A stretch of DNA of 64,000 nt from Saturnia japonica (lineage: Eukaryota > Arthropoda > Insecta > Lepidoptera > Saturniidae). The position numbers and the translations under genes are program-made. Below, in pieces: positions 12,701-27,700 of this stretch (position 1 is its first letter; each line of letters opens with the position of its first letter). Below the pieces are notes generated by a model that was given only the letters and a program-made list of their open reading frames with translations, ran no database searches and was not told the origin of the DNA. Where the stretch lies: positions 2,294,001 to 2,358,000 of the forward strand of contig CM065324.1 of assembly GCA_033032175.1 (NCBI GenBank). Direction: 5' to 3'.

Positions 12701-15700
12701 AACACTTTACAAGTACTTCTGAATCAACGCGAAGACAGACATACCTGGTCTGACAGAAGAATCAGATACAAAAATTAGATGTTCCTTAAATTTTAAAGTT
12801 ACGGAAAACTCTACAAATCTTTATTTTATGGTGGTACCCTTTACTAAATGATAACAAATTAAAGATACATATTGTAATTTGAAACAAGGTTTAAACATAA
12901 CATTTATAACAGTCACCAAAATAATTCAGCAAATCAATAACAAATGTAACTTTTTTTGTACAACGGAAAATAAGTATACGACTCACCTGATAATAAGCAG
13001 CTACCATAGCCTATGGACGCTTGTAAAATACCATAGGTATTGCCAGCTCTTTGGCGACCTTGAACCCCCCTTACCCTAAAGAGTTCTTTGAAAACTATTC
13101 ACTGCAGCAATAAAACACTAGGTTTGGCTGCAATCTTCTGTAGGGTGGAAAAAAACACCAAAGTAATTTCTCTGTGCCCTGCCTCTCCTATTTGATTCGC
13201 AGAAACCTGGTCACTTTCCATGGAACCTTTTAGGAATCACTAAATAATGGTGTCACTAATTTAAATTGTCCGAATGGCATATAATCCGTGAATCAGAGTG
13301 AGAGAGATAGGATTGAAATTATATTCAGTTTACTTTGTCCACGGAGGTGTATATGAATTTGTTTTATCGTGTGTTGCAGCGTGAATATGCCCTCGTTGAA
13401 GAGTATAGTAGAAGAGCAGCAGAATGGGCTCGCAGGGTCGAGAGGATAGAGCAAAGTCAGAAGAGGAAAGCGAAGGACGCGAAGAACAGGGAGTTCTTTG
13501 AGAAGGTATCATTCACGTCCCCTTATCATGTTCTTACTTAAGGATTGATATTAATCTCACTGCTTATAAAGTGAATTATGGTCAAATTTTTCAATAAAAT
13601 TCCCGGTGTTTTGTCATTAATCAAGATTTTAGTCTGACGTATGGTAGTACAGGGTTTGTTGACCTCAATCGTCAATGATACCTACTGCTCCGATGTCTGA
13701 ATGATAAATTTTAATATATCCTTTACTGCCTTTTATTTTCTTGCTGGTAAATTTCCATCACAGCATGTAAGAACGGTGTTTGTCGTTAAGACTTGTAGAT
13801 TCCTGAAAGGATCTCGGTTTGAGCCACCGTTATTAAAATGTCGACGTGTATGTATGTATTACTTTGACGAGAGTATTAAATAAATGTAAAAGTTTAATTA
13901 GAAGGACTTTTTTGTACTGTTGTGGAAGAAATAAACTTTGTTAGTTTTCATATTTCAACTTTAATTTTTAAAATAGTTTGCAGTTTGATATCTACTGTGA
14001 GACACGATGCAATACGTCCTTAATTTATTTACATATCACTATGGCTAACGTGATCCTATTATGAACATAATATAATATACTAGCGATGTTCCCGCGGCTC
14101 CGCACGCGTTTGTTACTACGCAGTAGTTATTTAAACCCCGTAATTTGTCAATAATTGGGAAACAGTTACGAAATCTGATCATAATCGCTTCAGTAGTTTC
14201 GGAGTTTATCCCGAACATCCATCGTGACACTAGGTTTTTATATATATAAGATTATATCATCATGTCTAATATAGTAATATAATAATCACGGAACATTGTA
14301 TCGACGTTGGAAAGGCTAATTGAGTAACGTGTAAAGTTTATCAAATACACGATAATGAATTAGTCCATCTGCTATTGATATATAATTATATTCTTTGTTT
14401 TAATACTAAATAAGGTCTAGAGTAGGGTTTCTCGAAACACTCAAAGTAGGGGGATTCGCGATAACTTAACATTATGGTGGCTGAATGGCTAACTCGTGGA
14501 TGTTTTCAATAGACTATTATCGGGAGCTTTCATACAAAGCGGGGAATTTCTATTTGCTCCCTTTGACAATTTACTTATGAATGAGTGACAGATTTTCAAC
14601 TAGAGGGTGCTATATACGATATTCCTGATTTATTTTATGTATTAACTTTATTTGTACAAGAGACATCATATGACATTAAATCTAACACACGTATATTCAA
14701 CCATTGAGAGAGAACGAATGACTACAGACAATGTAGCTGTTGCCAGCGCAAAGACTCAATCATAAATTATATTTAATCATAGAACAGAGGGTAGTAGCTA
14801 GTTAGGTCGAGGATTAGTAAATACCCTACCATCATGCTATAGTTTCAGGAGCGATGTCCGTCCGCGCTTCCACTTAGCCCTGATTTCTTCATGTAGATGT
14901 TAAGAATACTTGTGAGTGGTTAGTTGATATTTTCTGTAATTTGTGGTGCAGGTGTTCCCAGAGCTGAGGAAGCAGCGCGAGGAACGGGAGCGGTTCAACC
15001 GGCTCGGCGCGCGCGTCAAGTCCGAGGCTGAACTGGAGGAGATAGCGGACGGGCTGCACGAACAGGAGCACGAGGACAAGAAGATGCGCTCGCTGACTGT
15101 CGTGCCGCCGCTACTAAGGGACCCGGCCGACACTACGCCTATTTACATCGATACTAACCGTTAGTTCACTGCCGCTTATATTTACTACATTTGTCGATGA
15201 CCTTGACCTTTAAATCTAAAGTTAGTTTTATGATTATCAATGTGTTTTTGAGAGCTAAATTTAATTGATAATTCGATTATGTTTAAAATTATTTATTGGG
15301 TGTGTAAACTGTGTACGCGAATTAAAAAAAAAAAAACAATATAAACAGTAGAGATCGCAATCTGTATCAGCGTGTTCAGTGTCATGCGGTAAATATAATT
15401 TGTTCTATGTTACTGCAGCAATTACTAAAACATGCAGTTTTTATTCGAAATTAAATAACCTACTTAATTAATGTACAACGCTGGTCGATTAACTCGGTTT
15501 ATTGAAATTTTCATTTTGATCAAATAGCTGTAAGGAAAATAAAATATAATTCTGCACGTTGTAAACAATTTTATATATTAATATGTGAAGAAAAAACTTC
15601 GGACGCCTTTTTAAGCATATTGCCCGCACGAATGACGGCGGAGGAGGGAGCGCAGAAAGCTAAAATTTATATATAATATGTGCTATTAACACATTATATA

Positions 15701-18700
15701 CCTAGTGCCATTGCAAAACTTTTGATCACTGTATTTCTTGTTGAATTTTGACCCCCCCAAAACATTGAAATTGATTGACACTCAGTAAAAAGTGACGGCA
15801 ACTAATAAAATATTCATTGTTTACATTCATACTGTAAATGTAAAACAGATAGTAGTCTGTCTATATTCAAAAAGTCGCTGGTCGAACTTCGACCATTGCG
15901 CGACTTGTAGCTTTTTTGTTTAAAAAACTTCTGTTATTTAGGATTTTATCTTTTAAGATGTTTTTATAATGATAGTCGAAAATGTGTGTTTAGATCACAC
16001 ATAGACATATCAATTTACGTTGTATGAGTAGATGAATACAGCGTACAATATGGTATAAAATAAATGTGGAAAACAATATTACACACGGCCCATTTAGTTC
16101 CAGACTAAACAAAGCTTGTATTATGGTAACCAAAAGACCTGATATACAGTAAACATAAATAGATATTTCAAACTCAGGCGTACAACTAACAAAGTCATGT
16201 GTGGGTATAGATCCCGCGACCTCTCGTTTCAATAGTAGGATTTACTACTACCGTGATTAAGACCTGCCTAACGATATTTCTTATCTCGAAGTTTAGGTAA
16301 AATACTCTACCTATTTTGATCTATGCTTATAATATAATAAGTTATCATTTTAGTTTTGATTTTATTCGCATTTTAGTACCTTGATGTAACCTGTACCTGG
16401 TAACTCTTAACATTTAGAATTAAACTAAACGCCCCTGAAGATATCGTGATAATTTTTCTTTTTGATAAGGACCCAGTATCTAAGGATTGAAACAAAATAT
16501 ATGTATATATTATATATCATACTCTATCCAGTAGTTTTTGCGTGATGCGCGCACTACGGCTAACATCAATCATTTTATTTATATAGATAAACTTACGTTC
16601 TTATGCTTCGTAAAGTGAAGATGATATGTGATCGTAGAAATGATTATGTCCCAGGTCGATGTCTAGACATGAAGTCTGAGCATAAAGAACTACAACTCCG
16701 GAACGTGTGGTCGCAGGCGGAACGGGAGGTCTTCCGGGAAAAATACCTCCAACACCCGAAGAACTTCGGTACGATCGCGTCCTTTCTACCCAGGAAGAAC
16801 GTCAGAGATTGTGTTAGGTAAGAGCTATATATATAAAAGATGTTCAAGGTCGTAGATCAGATCCCTGGCCCTGCTGGGTGGTAGGTAAGTAGATCTAGTA
16901 ATCACTAGACTGGCTTGAATCCTCAAATTGAAAATTTATTTCAAATGTCCGGTTAGCTGCATTTTAGATTCAGTCTATGCTTAGTGCTTTGGCATTGTTC
17001 TCGAAGAACAATTATAATAGACTCATGGGTGATTTGGCAGCGCGGTGCTTGTCGGATAAAATTAACACTGGTGAAACCGTGGGGCGCAGCTAGTACCTAA
17101 ATAAAATTGATAGCGTTAAGTGTCAATAAGGTAACTAATATAAACGTTAAAATACCTGTGGTTTTCAAATTTTTTGGGTATATTAATTACTAAACAGTTA
17201 AAACACACATAGATTCGTAAACGCTTTTGGAAACAAGTAAACACAAAATAATTGTATTAAATGTCATAGATACAATCTTCTTTCTAACTTGGCAGCTAGT
17301 CCTCAATATTGAAGATCCATTGATTGATTGATTGATTACTACCATTATCAATTGAATATAGTGTCATGTCTTATGACGATTTCATTTTTTAACAAGATGG
17401 TGGCTTCCTTGTTAGATTATTATAGGGAGTTTTTGTGGTCGGAATGCTTGGTCCATGTTATTATTTTCTATCCACTTACCTTGTGCACAATAACAAAGTT
17501 TAGTAATGCAAAATTCCACCTGTATTATGTGTCATACAGGTGGCAGGTGTAGCCAGACTCTCGAGGAATAGTATAGGTTACAATTCTCAGCTTGCCTTAA
17601 ATATTGATTTCTGTTAAGTATTTTGGATGTGGCAACCCTCCCGAACCTCCGTAATAGGTATTGATACGTAAATGCAATGTTCTAAAAAAATATTGGTTCT
17701 TAATATATCTAAAAAAAAACCGCGATAGCATAATTATGCCTATCTCTTATACATAAGGCCCAAAAAGGTATTTAGCAATTTCATTTGTTGAAGATTAAAT
17801 ATTGATTTTGAGCATTATTTTTAGGCATGGCATATTAATAAAAGTTACTTCATCATAAAGACAATTTTATGAAGTTAAATTTTTCTCTTTATATTATGTT
17901 ATTTGGACAAATAGTTTAGGAGATAATGAAACATTGAAATAGTTTGTACTTGCGGGAAGTGAGAACAACTATGATAGACTGACTACACACACGGGTGCGT
18001 TAGCTGCGCCGTATATGTCATATAAAACTAACACGATTGAAACCGTGGGGCACAGCTAGTTATACAATATAGGCTGAAATATCACAAAATTATAAATAAA
18101 AAACATAAAAACACCACATGACAATTAGAGATCGCGCCAAAAACTCCCCATTAAAGAAGATCAATGAAGCCACAAAACAAAGGCAATACATAATAATTTC
18201 TTTGTACTACTACGTGTATTATTGTAAATGTGAAGATGGATTTGTCCAGATTTTACTACCTGTCGAAGAAAGCGGAGAACTACAAGCAGTTGTTGCGAAA
18301 GCCCCGGCAGAGACGATCGACTCGCAACCCGCCACGGCCGGCGCCCGACCCCGACCTGCCAGCGGGCGTCACCACGCGACTCCAGAGATCACAGGGTACA
18401 CTGTCTAACTCTACTGCCCTCCTACCTCCCAATCATCGCTTTCAACCACGTTCAATCCAGTAACGTAAACTTTAAATATGTATTTATATAATCAAGCAAT
18501 CGTCGCTCTATCTAGCATATTTTTTTTTTTTTTATAATACTCCTGGCCCCATCCATATCTCACTACTGGGATAAAATATTCCCTTCTCTTTTTTACATAT
18601 ATTGCGGTTTGCCGGTACTGTGGTACCTTTGTTTACAATATGTACATTTCTTAAACTTTTTTATTTAACTAAGGTGGCAGACAAGTGTGTAAGGTCCACG

Positions 18701-21700
18701 TGGTGGTAAGCGGCTACCGTAGCTTGTGCACCCTTTTAACACCATAGGTATCACTAGCGCATTACCGACCTTGAACCCCGTTTCCTCGAATAAGAGTTCT
18801 GGAAACCATACTAACCGCGGGAACAAAACACTAGATTATTTGGCTGCGAGTCTTCTGTAGGACGGGGAGGTATTCTACCAGTTATGCTACCCCAAGTAGA
18901 GAGAAATACTCAAAAACTCAGTTCTCTGTGGCCTGCATACTCTTTTGCCAATGTCATCATACATTTAGAGGATCGTTGTAAGAGAGTATTTTGTATGCAG
19001 GTACGTCAGGTCGTTGCGCGGATGCGAAGGAACCGAGCGCGGAGGAAAGCGCCGCGGGCGGCGTGCTCGTGCTCGACCCGGGAGTTGAATCTATGGAGGT
19101 AGCGCCGCCGCCCGTCTCCGTGCCGCTGCCGCTCGCGCCGGAACCCTCCTGCGTGCCGCTACCCTCCACCGCTCCTACCTCCCTACCGCTACTCAGGTTA
19201 GTTATACTTGATGCTAAGATCATGGTTTATCTGCGCGTGAGTTGCTTCGAGTTGATGAGCAGTTGCGCTTGTGCAAAACACTCTCTCGTCCAGTTCTATC
19301 AAGACGCTATAGAACGGTTACCCGGTATGACCGGTGATAGTCAGGATGCAGTGATTGGACCGCCATTCATGAAGGTCCCCAATTCGCATCACACATAGCC
19401 CTGCTGAATTGCCACAGGCGACGGAAGCGTATGCCTCCGTTGCCAAAAACAGGCTTAGCTTCTAGATAAAAAGAGTGAAAAGTTATGTGGAGTTTGACAG
19501 GAACATGAAGGGTCTACCTAGGGTCCTCTAGGATATTTATCTTACGGTAACAGGAATATATGAATATAACATTAGTAGCTCGAGGAAGTCGGGGTCTCAT
19601 ACCCGAGTACTCATCTAACTTTCAGAATTTTATCAGAGAGGAAAAAGCAGAGACGTGCACTCTGCTTAGCCGAACACCCGCCACTCTAATGTTTACATAC
19701 ATTATAGAACTTTATTGTTATAACTACTGATACATATAACTAGATGGCCCGTGTAAATATTTCGCACGTTATAGAATGCATACAATAATTATAACAGCTG
19801 TCATATTAGTTAAACAGATTGTTTAATAGATGGCGCCTCCTTTTAAGGGAAACATTAAATGTAAACTATTTATTATCATTATCAGGGAACATACGCTTAA
19901 AAATGGTATCTGAAACATTCGTTTTGATGTAGAATTCGAGATTAAAGATAAGCTGTTACTCGTCGAATTCCTTGTGAAAATTTAAATACATGTAGAGTCT
20001 ATTCTAATGAAACGTGTTTTCCTTCTTGAAAGTTCTTTTATTTCCTATAGTAGAGCTATTTACAATTTACGTTACCGGACTCCGTGTATTCGTTTTTACG
20101 TGATCTCCAACAGTACCGTAATTTTTTAGTAATTCTCTTTCTCGCTCATTCGTTCATCAGTCATTCATTGCATCTGCAGTCATCCGTTACTTTTAATTGT
20201 AGGAATTACTTCTTCGGATAATCTTTTCACTCCGGACTATGAAAACTTTCCCTCGCGCGCTCCAGATGATTGGCGTGCTTTATAAGCCGTTGCTTACAGG
20301 CTTCTGATAACAGTGGCGATAGGGCTTTATTTGACAAACAAGCATACGGCCCGCCTGATGGTAAGCGGGTACTGTAGTCTTTGGACGCTTGTAATACCAT
20401 AGGTAACATCAGCCCCTCGCCAACCTTAAACCCCCAATCGCAGGAAGCTCTGGAAACCCTACTTACCGCAGGAACAGAATACAAGGTTATTTATCCACTA
20501 TCTTCTGTATGGTAGAGGAATTCCACCAGTCGGACTGCCCCGAGTAGAGAGAAATCTCCAAAGAAGCCTCTCTATACCCTTTCTGTCTTAAAAATAAATA
20601 AATTATAAATATACCTCTTAAATATTTTAATAGTATAATTGTGTTACTGTTATAATGTGAAAGAGGTATAGTCGTTCGTTTTACGACATGGTGTGGAGAG
20701 GTCTATTGGAAGTAATAATAGTTTTTATCTCATATCGTCTCTTTCACTTTATTATAGACGATAGGATGATAATAATCGATGAAGATGTTAAGATCTAAGC
20801 AGATACGTTGGTGTTATGTACAGAAGATAATATACATGGCTAAGTAATGTTTGTTATGTAAGATGGAGATTGATTGATATACATTGATTCTTTTTCGATG
20901 TTGTTTGAATGAAATATAGGTTCATGTTAATGTGACAATATGTATTCCCTCTAACCCTCCTCTCTTTGTTTTACTGCTTTTCGTGGCTGTCGTAAAGTAA
21001 ACCTAGCAGGATACCTAATCGACCATATCTCGACATCCGTTGATATTTAGGTTCATAGATTTTCTGGTATACTAATGACGTATCCATTCATTCATCCAAC
21101 ACTTCGATTTTTTGCGATTTCAGACGACGGAAAATCGTAATTGTTTTATGTTTTCCTTCCACAATTTCTCGAGCTTCCAGATGATTTTGAATACGACCAG
21201 ATTTTTCATTTTAATACGTTCACTGCCGTATCTCTAGCTTGAACGAAAACTTGTTAGCATTTTTTCCTTCATCACGCCGATATTGCTATAAATGTTACAA
21301 TTTACTTGTAAACTTATTTTCATGTTCGAATTAAGGGAGTATCGAATACTTTAACTTATATTAAGTATTTATTAAAATAAAAACATACCAATATCCAGTT
21401 TAATAAATTAAAGTCGGGTATGAAAAATGAAATAAGTAACGACCCATTACAATTCTTGTGGCAATATCAATACGAGAGGATATACAAGTACTACGTATCC
21501 GAGCGACCGGCGAAGCTTTTTAATTATACCGTGTCAACATGGAGCCCCGTACCGCACTGGCCGGTATGAATTATTCACCGATAACCGCCGAGAGATGGGG
21601 CTGCGGGCATTCCTTCTTCGGCAACACTCGTTGCGACTTCTTTTTTCTCTTGTTTGCGCTCGAGGGAGTAATGTGCCGGTTCTGAGTGGATGAGATGTAA

Positions 21701-24700
21701 GACTCGTGCAGGACCGAACTTAAGGATCGGGGGGTCTTGCGACAGCGAGGAAGTGGATGCTCCGAATAATTTTGAATACGATTTATGAAAATGCTTTTGA
21801 AATATTTTAATTAATTTTTTTTTGTTCAAATAGTGTTTACGAGGCTATTACCATAATACCATAACAAAAAATAGTATAGTAGTTGGGATTCAAATAAATA
21901 TTTTATTTTATAAAGGAATATTTTTTATTGCTTGATAGACAAATAATAACAGATAATCAAAGACATACCAAGTCTCATTCAGAAAAAGATAAAGACTGCG
22001 GCCTAAAAATATAGTAGATTCGCCCACGATATTTTTTTAGAAACATAGCTAATCACATGTCTAATATAGTAGGATACTATATTATATAGTAGCGTTGGCG
22101 GCCCTAGTGTTACGCCACGACAGCGACAGTTGCGACCGATTAGAACGCAACCACTACACACCAGGAGGGGTAATGCACACCACAGTGGCGCGCTTAAGCG
22201 TTTCGCGTTCCGAGTTACAAGGGAAGAAGAAGGGTCTTAGGGATATATACCGACTGGATCACAACAACCACACATGTAATGATAAACCCGTCACAATGAG
22301 TCTCTGTTGTTTTTGTTGCGTTTTGGTTTTTGTCTAAAAAATCATAACACATTTATCGTGTAATTGTAGAGGCGCCCCTTTTGGGTTGACTGAAACCCAT
22401 TTTGCCCTCTTCAATCCGGCCCTAGATTCGGCGGAATTTGTGATTTTTGATTTTATTGCGTTTGATGGTAAGAGACGCAGAGATTAATAAGCTCAATGTG
22501 TGTTTATTCTCATTATGAAACTGTTTGCCATTCGAAACGATATGACGTGATCTGATGTTTTCACGACGTGTTGTACTTCTATACAATATTTAACCCGAAA
22601 TAAGAGTGTCAAATTTTATATTATGGATATAAGAGAGATAGATTAAAAACCGTGGGGGGATTTTTTTAAAACCACATAGAATATGCTATAACTTATATAA
22701 AATACAATAAATCTGTATTTTTAATAACGTTTTATTCCTTGTGAAATTTTATTCGCGATATATGTTAAAATGGAATATAGGTATTAAATTACTTGATTCT
22801 CTTATATACAAAGTAATGTACCACAGAATCTATTTAAATAATTGAAACTGGAATATTCCGGAGTTCAAGTTAAAAATTTCATTCGATCCATTTTTATGAA
22901 ACCTAATTTAATCGAAATGTAATTTCCATAAAACGTTTTAAAAATTTCATGCAAATTGCGTATTGTTATCTGTGCAAACGTTCGGTTACTCCGGTTGAAC
23001 CATTATATCCGATACAGGGTAGGATTTCGACTGAGCATTGGGGGTTTAAAAAAACGAATTTATTGCGAAACTCCATCGTAGTTGTTTTATTTTTACTTTG
23101 CTAATTCTGTATGGAATAAGCTGATAGCTGTTACTTCCAACTGCATAGGAAATTATTTTTAAATGGAGTGTAGCTGAAAAAGTTAAATCTGGAAGAAATA
23201 ACTGAAATAAGAGTAAACTATACCAAATATTAGTAATTGGAATGAAAAGAAAACCAATTAAATGTAATAACAATAAGAGAAGATATTGAACCGTGCTAAC
23301 AATCGCGTTGATCTTGAGAAGAACTCCCATGTCATTTTACATCAATAGATTCAAGTTCATAAAGCTGCAAGTGGTTTCATAACACAAGGAAAATTTACTA
23401 TTAAAAAAGGTGTTTTTAAGATTTATTTACTTTGGCCAGCTTTCCTGTGATTTTCAGTAGATACCGTCACATGTTGAAATTTCATTAAAATTGTTTATTA
23501 GTAAGATTTACATATTAAATGAACAAGAATGTGTGTATTTGTTTTGTGTAAATGTTAGCACGACCGAAAATCGTAACACGCAAAACTTAAAATGAAATTG
23601 ACTCTCAAGTCCTACTGTGGAAACAAATCGGTAATTGCTTATCGATAGATTTACTTACCTAAATTTTATTATATTTCATCAATTATTTTAAGCGCATCGT
23701 AATACCCCATGTTTAAATGCTGTGAGTGCGTCCCTGTCGTGAGTCGTTGGGTATATTTGATCGGATCTCGTTTTCACAAGCTCTTCAGACTATGGGAATA
23801 ATTCAGTTTTCTTTCATGTTTATATCTTAAAAACCTTTTTCTTTTGTCACTAATTTCAATATTATATTTTAATACGCGCCTGTAAAAATGCCTCTTCACT
23901 CTACATTCAACGTATTATTTTTCTTATTGACATCGGGTTGGATGCAAATCTTACTTTACAAAAGGATTGGAAGAGAATTTTGAAACTGATGATAAAATTG
24001 AATTGTATTTATGAAATTTCGGGATCAGGTAGTTTATATCCAGCTGACGAGAAGCTTGCAGGTCGGAATGACGTCGACGATTAGCGATTTTGGTTTGTAC
24101 TGTGCTTTCCACGAGACATCAGATATAAACGTAGGTTTAACTGGTCGGCATGAGAATGACAGTTCGATGATCGCATATTGCTTTTTGTTTACTTTCTGTT
24201 CATCATCTTTGCATACACTTTATCAAGGTCGTATAAAAACCAACTCATTGTATATTAACGGTGTTCTTCATATATATCGTTTAAAAATTTATAACGCTTT
24301 GACGTTATTTCTCATCTCATTCCCCAAGAGTCGTGGAAAGGAGGAGATTGGGTCAAACGAGGTTGATTCGTCTAAAGAAAAATATAGAATAATAATTGGT
24401 ATATATTGCGCGTGTTGACAATCACTCTCATGATTATTTGAAGAAGGCTCCCGAGAGAGAATCGGCTCCGGATTCAATCAGCATATGTGATGTGCCTCTC
24501 CGTATTGTATATCGATAAAATGCCAATCATCCGAGCGCTTATCGCTCAATTTTCAGTTAACGTGTTCTTGTTGCTTGTCATACTTATGAACTTTAAATCT
24601 AGAAACAGTTACTACCCCTTAAATGTTTATCGATTTGGAATTCAAAAACTCAAAAGGTTTAGATTTTGATCATATTTCTAGGAAACTCATTATATAAATA

Positions 24701-27700
24701 ATATGAACCTAAATGTAATATCAGAATAACCACCGAAAAATGCTTTTTTTCTTTTTTAAATCAACATCATTATGTTGACGTAAATCGTTGTTCGAAGGAA
24801 CTTGATATTTGAAAATGCACGTGGCACAAGGCGAGGGAAGGAGTGAATATAATGGGTACTCACGTCTGGTGCAGGTCGCGTGCTGAGTTTCAGGAGGCGC
24901 GGGGCGGGGGCGCGGGGCACGGGGGCGCGGGGGCACTGGGGCGCGAGGGCGTCCGTCAGCTTCACTCTCACTTTCGACAACAATGTTCTGCTTGAATAAT
25001 AACCTTCAATACAACTTTGAACAATAACAAAGACACGTACGGTCCACCACTTAATGCGTTTTTGTTACTACTGATATTGTACCACTCCCTGAAAGGGGTG
25101 GGGATCGGTTTTGGTAATAGGAAAAAGGCCGGAGGGAGAGGTGAATGAGGATTGCGCCTCATACCACGGCCTATTATATAATAATTAGCGTAAACAGTTA
25201 TGAAGTATGAGTTTTTGAGGTTTGCCTCTATATTCGGTTGGAGTTGAAATAAATCCTTTACTTTCAAAGTAAATTGATTTTTTACAAAAATATGACCGCG
25301 TACAGTGTGTGCCGGTCGACATTAGACTGGCTACCGGTGGTTATATTGTCATATTTATTATACACCTATCAGGATCACCTTTAGGAATATTCCTTCTTAG
25401 AATTAGTAGGGTCTATGGAAATATTTACTCAGTTTTGTACTATTGAAAAGTCCGGTTTTTTAAGAAAAAATGAAGGATATTTTAGTATACAACTTTGTTA
25501 ATGATTGATGTATAATTTATAAATAATTATTATAATCTTTATCGACAAAGTGCGCGAACATCACTATTGCACAATGATCGTTGTTTCTCCGGACACGGCT
25601 TGTTTAGATTTTTACGCAAACACCGGGCCCGAGCCATCTTTCTAATTGCCTTAATTAAAAGCATCGTACGGACCCACAACGCGAAATATACAGTTGGGGA
25701 GCTCCGGCGCTTTCTGATATAATACCATTTCCTTATTAAGAAAAATATTTGTAATCGAGAACTGATTTTTATGTATTTTTTAATGTTGTCGAACTGAAAC
25801 CTGTTTGATATGGAAATCTTGGAGTGTTATTTAATTTGATTTTTGTTAAAGAATTTTACGTTTCATACACAGTTTGCAAGTATTACTCATTTATTTCAAT
25901 TTATAAGAATTGCTGCCTCGTTAGACTAGTGGTCGTTAGCGCGACTGATATGAGCGAGGTCCTGGATTCGAATCCCAGGTCAAGCAAAGTGTTATTGAGT
26001 TTATCCTATGAAATTCCCAGTAGCAGCTCGGAGTTTAGTTTCGTGCCCGATTAATGGCAATTGGCTCGCCCCCTGTTACATGGGACCTAAAAACATACTC
26101 GGCGAATTGTGGGTTTAAAATTAGTACACCTCTGCCTAACCCTTCAGGGAATACATGCGTGATGGTATGTTATGTTATAGGAATTGCTATCCTATCAGAA
26201 ATATTAACCAAATTAATAATACATTTTTTTTAAATGCGTTTACTTATTTAGTCGGGTTAAAGTATTATATATAGTTCTTTGAATACTCGCACTCGACGAC
26301 GCATAACATTGAGTGTGACTATCTTCACTACAATAAAACAAGACGTTTAGCAAGCAACTTCATAGTGTATAGACTCTTTGTTACAATGTGCGTGCGCATC
26401 GTAAAAATTCATTCTCATCCTTTTCATAAGGCCCTAGTGTAAAAAATATTAATAGTATATTAATATTATTCATATGAAGTTTTTTTATTTAGTTAACGTT
26501 CTCGTATTTACCTTCATCATATTTATATTTCAATTTATAAATAAAACTATGAAATTGTGCAATTCAATTCGAAAGCCGCGAATGAGATTAATATGATTGT
26601 GTCGGGCTTACACCAGGCCGCAGCCCGCGCGCCGTGCGCCGCTGTTTGTTCGGTATCTCCCTCAGTTTGCTCACAGATAATTACCACCTCCCACCCGTTA
26701 TGCTGTATTAATTGGCCAAATTTTAATGATGTTCAAATACCAGCGAACCGTGTTCGGCCGTGTTACAGTCTCTGCTTTTACGCGTAGTCACTTTTTTACT
26801 GTTTTGTTGTAGTCTGTGTATTACTTAGATCTTAAACGTTATTTCAAGTGTTTTTATTACATTTCGTGAGAGTTTCGAGTGTCTGAGTGAAGTGATAAAT
26901 AAAATGTACGTCTTCAACCACGAAAAGTTGGTTTGATTTTTTATCCAAACAATGGGTCAAATCTAAACACGCGTTTTCTGTACACGATTTTCTTATCATC
27001 ATAGCCCATGGCTTTCGTTCACATACCTATATTATAATTATAGATACGATTGAGATATTACACAACTTAAAAGTACTATTTATTTATTCAGAGCAAGTAG
27101 ACAATTTATTTTTAGGATGGGACCCTAAAACTGCAAAGCTTGATCTGAATTCAAGCAATACTTATGATTTAGTTTATTATAATAGTGAGTTTTATCGCCT
27201 AAAATTATTACGAATGTAATGCAAAGTGCTGCTTTTATGTAATTTAATAACCGCAGGTGGTCGCCATAATAAACAAACAAAAAAACTTGCGGGTAGGGTT
27301 TCTAACGACTTTATGTTATAATTCGCATAGTGATGGCCTAACCCCACCTAGAGCCAGCGGGTGTCGCCACCCCGCGGTTTAAACGGTTAATTAAAAGCAC
27401 CGAATTGAGCTAATTATATTTGCCGTATCACCCCGGTCTCCCCGCGGCCGCCGCGCCACTGCGCATTCATTAAGTTTTAACTTTATAATTATCATGTAAT
27501 TTATTGAATACAGCTTTAGTATTATCAGATCCAACGATTTTACTTTGATAAAGGATTCACTTTCCGAAATAATAAATTAAAAAATGGCAGATTTGTTGCT
27601 GCTCAATTTAATCATAATTTTTATATCGAAATATGTATAAATAATATCGTGGGAATCATTGAGGAATAAGTTTCAAGAATTTACTATCTTAACTTTACCA

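Larger units (their letters stand above)
16818..18249 (+). other. Intron 8 with two CTAGT-ending repeat tails
   Basis: Two related tails, ending at 17093 (gtgaaaccgtggggcgcagctagt) and at 18061 (gattgaaaccgtggggcacagctagt), share about 70 bases including gtgcttg/gtgcgtt...ataaaa.taacac. They look like Helitron-like or SINE 3' ends. A (TTGA)n run lies at 17319-17337. No gene. Confidence 0.5.

Noticed and set aside
24011..24418. 135-residue plus-strand ORF
   Set aside because: AT-rich, no motif, no codon bias or splice context; looks like a chance ORF in intron 10.
25912..25986. Functional tRNA gene
   Set aside because: It has A and B boxes, but the following ~200 bases are shared with two other copies, so it is a SINE head.
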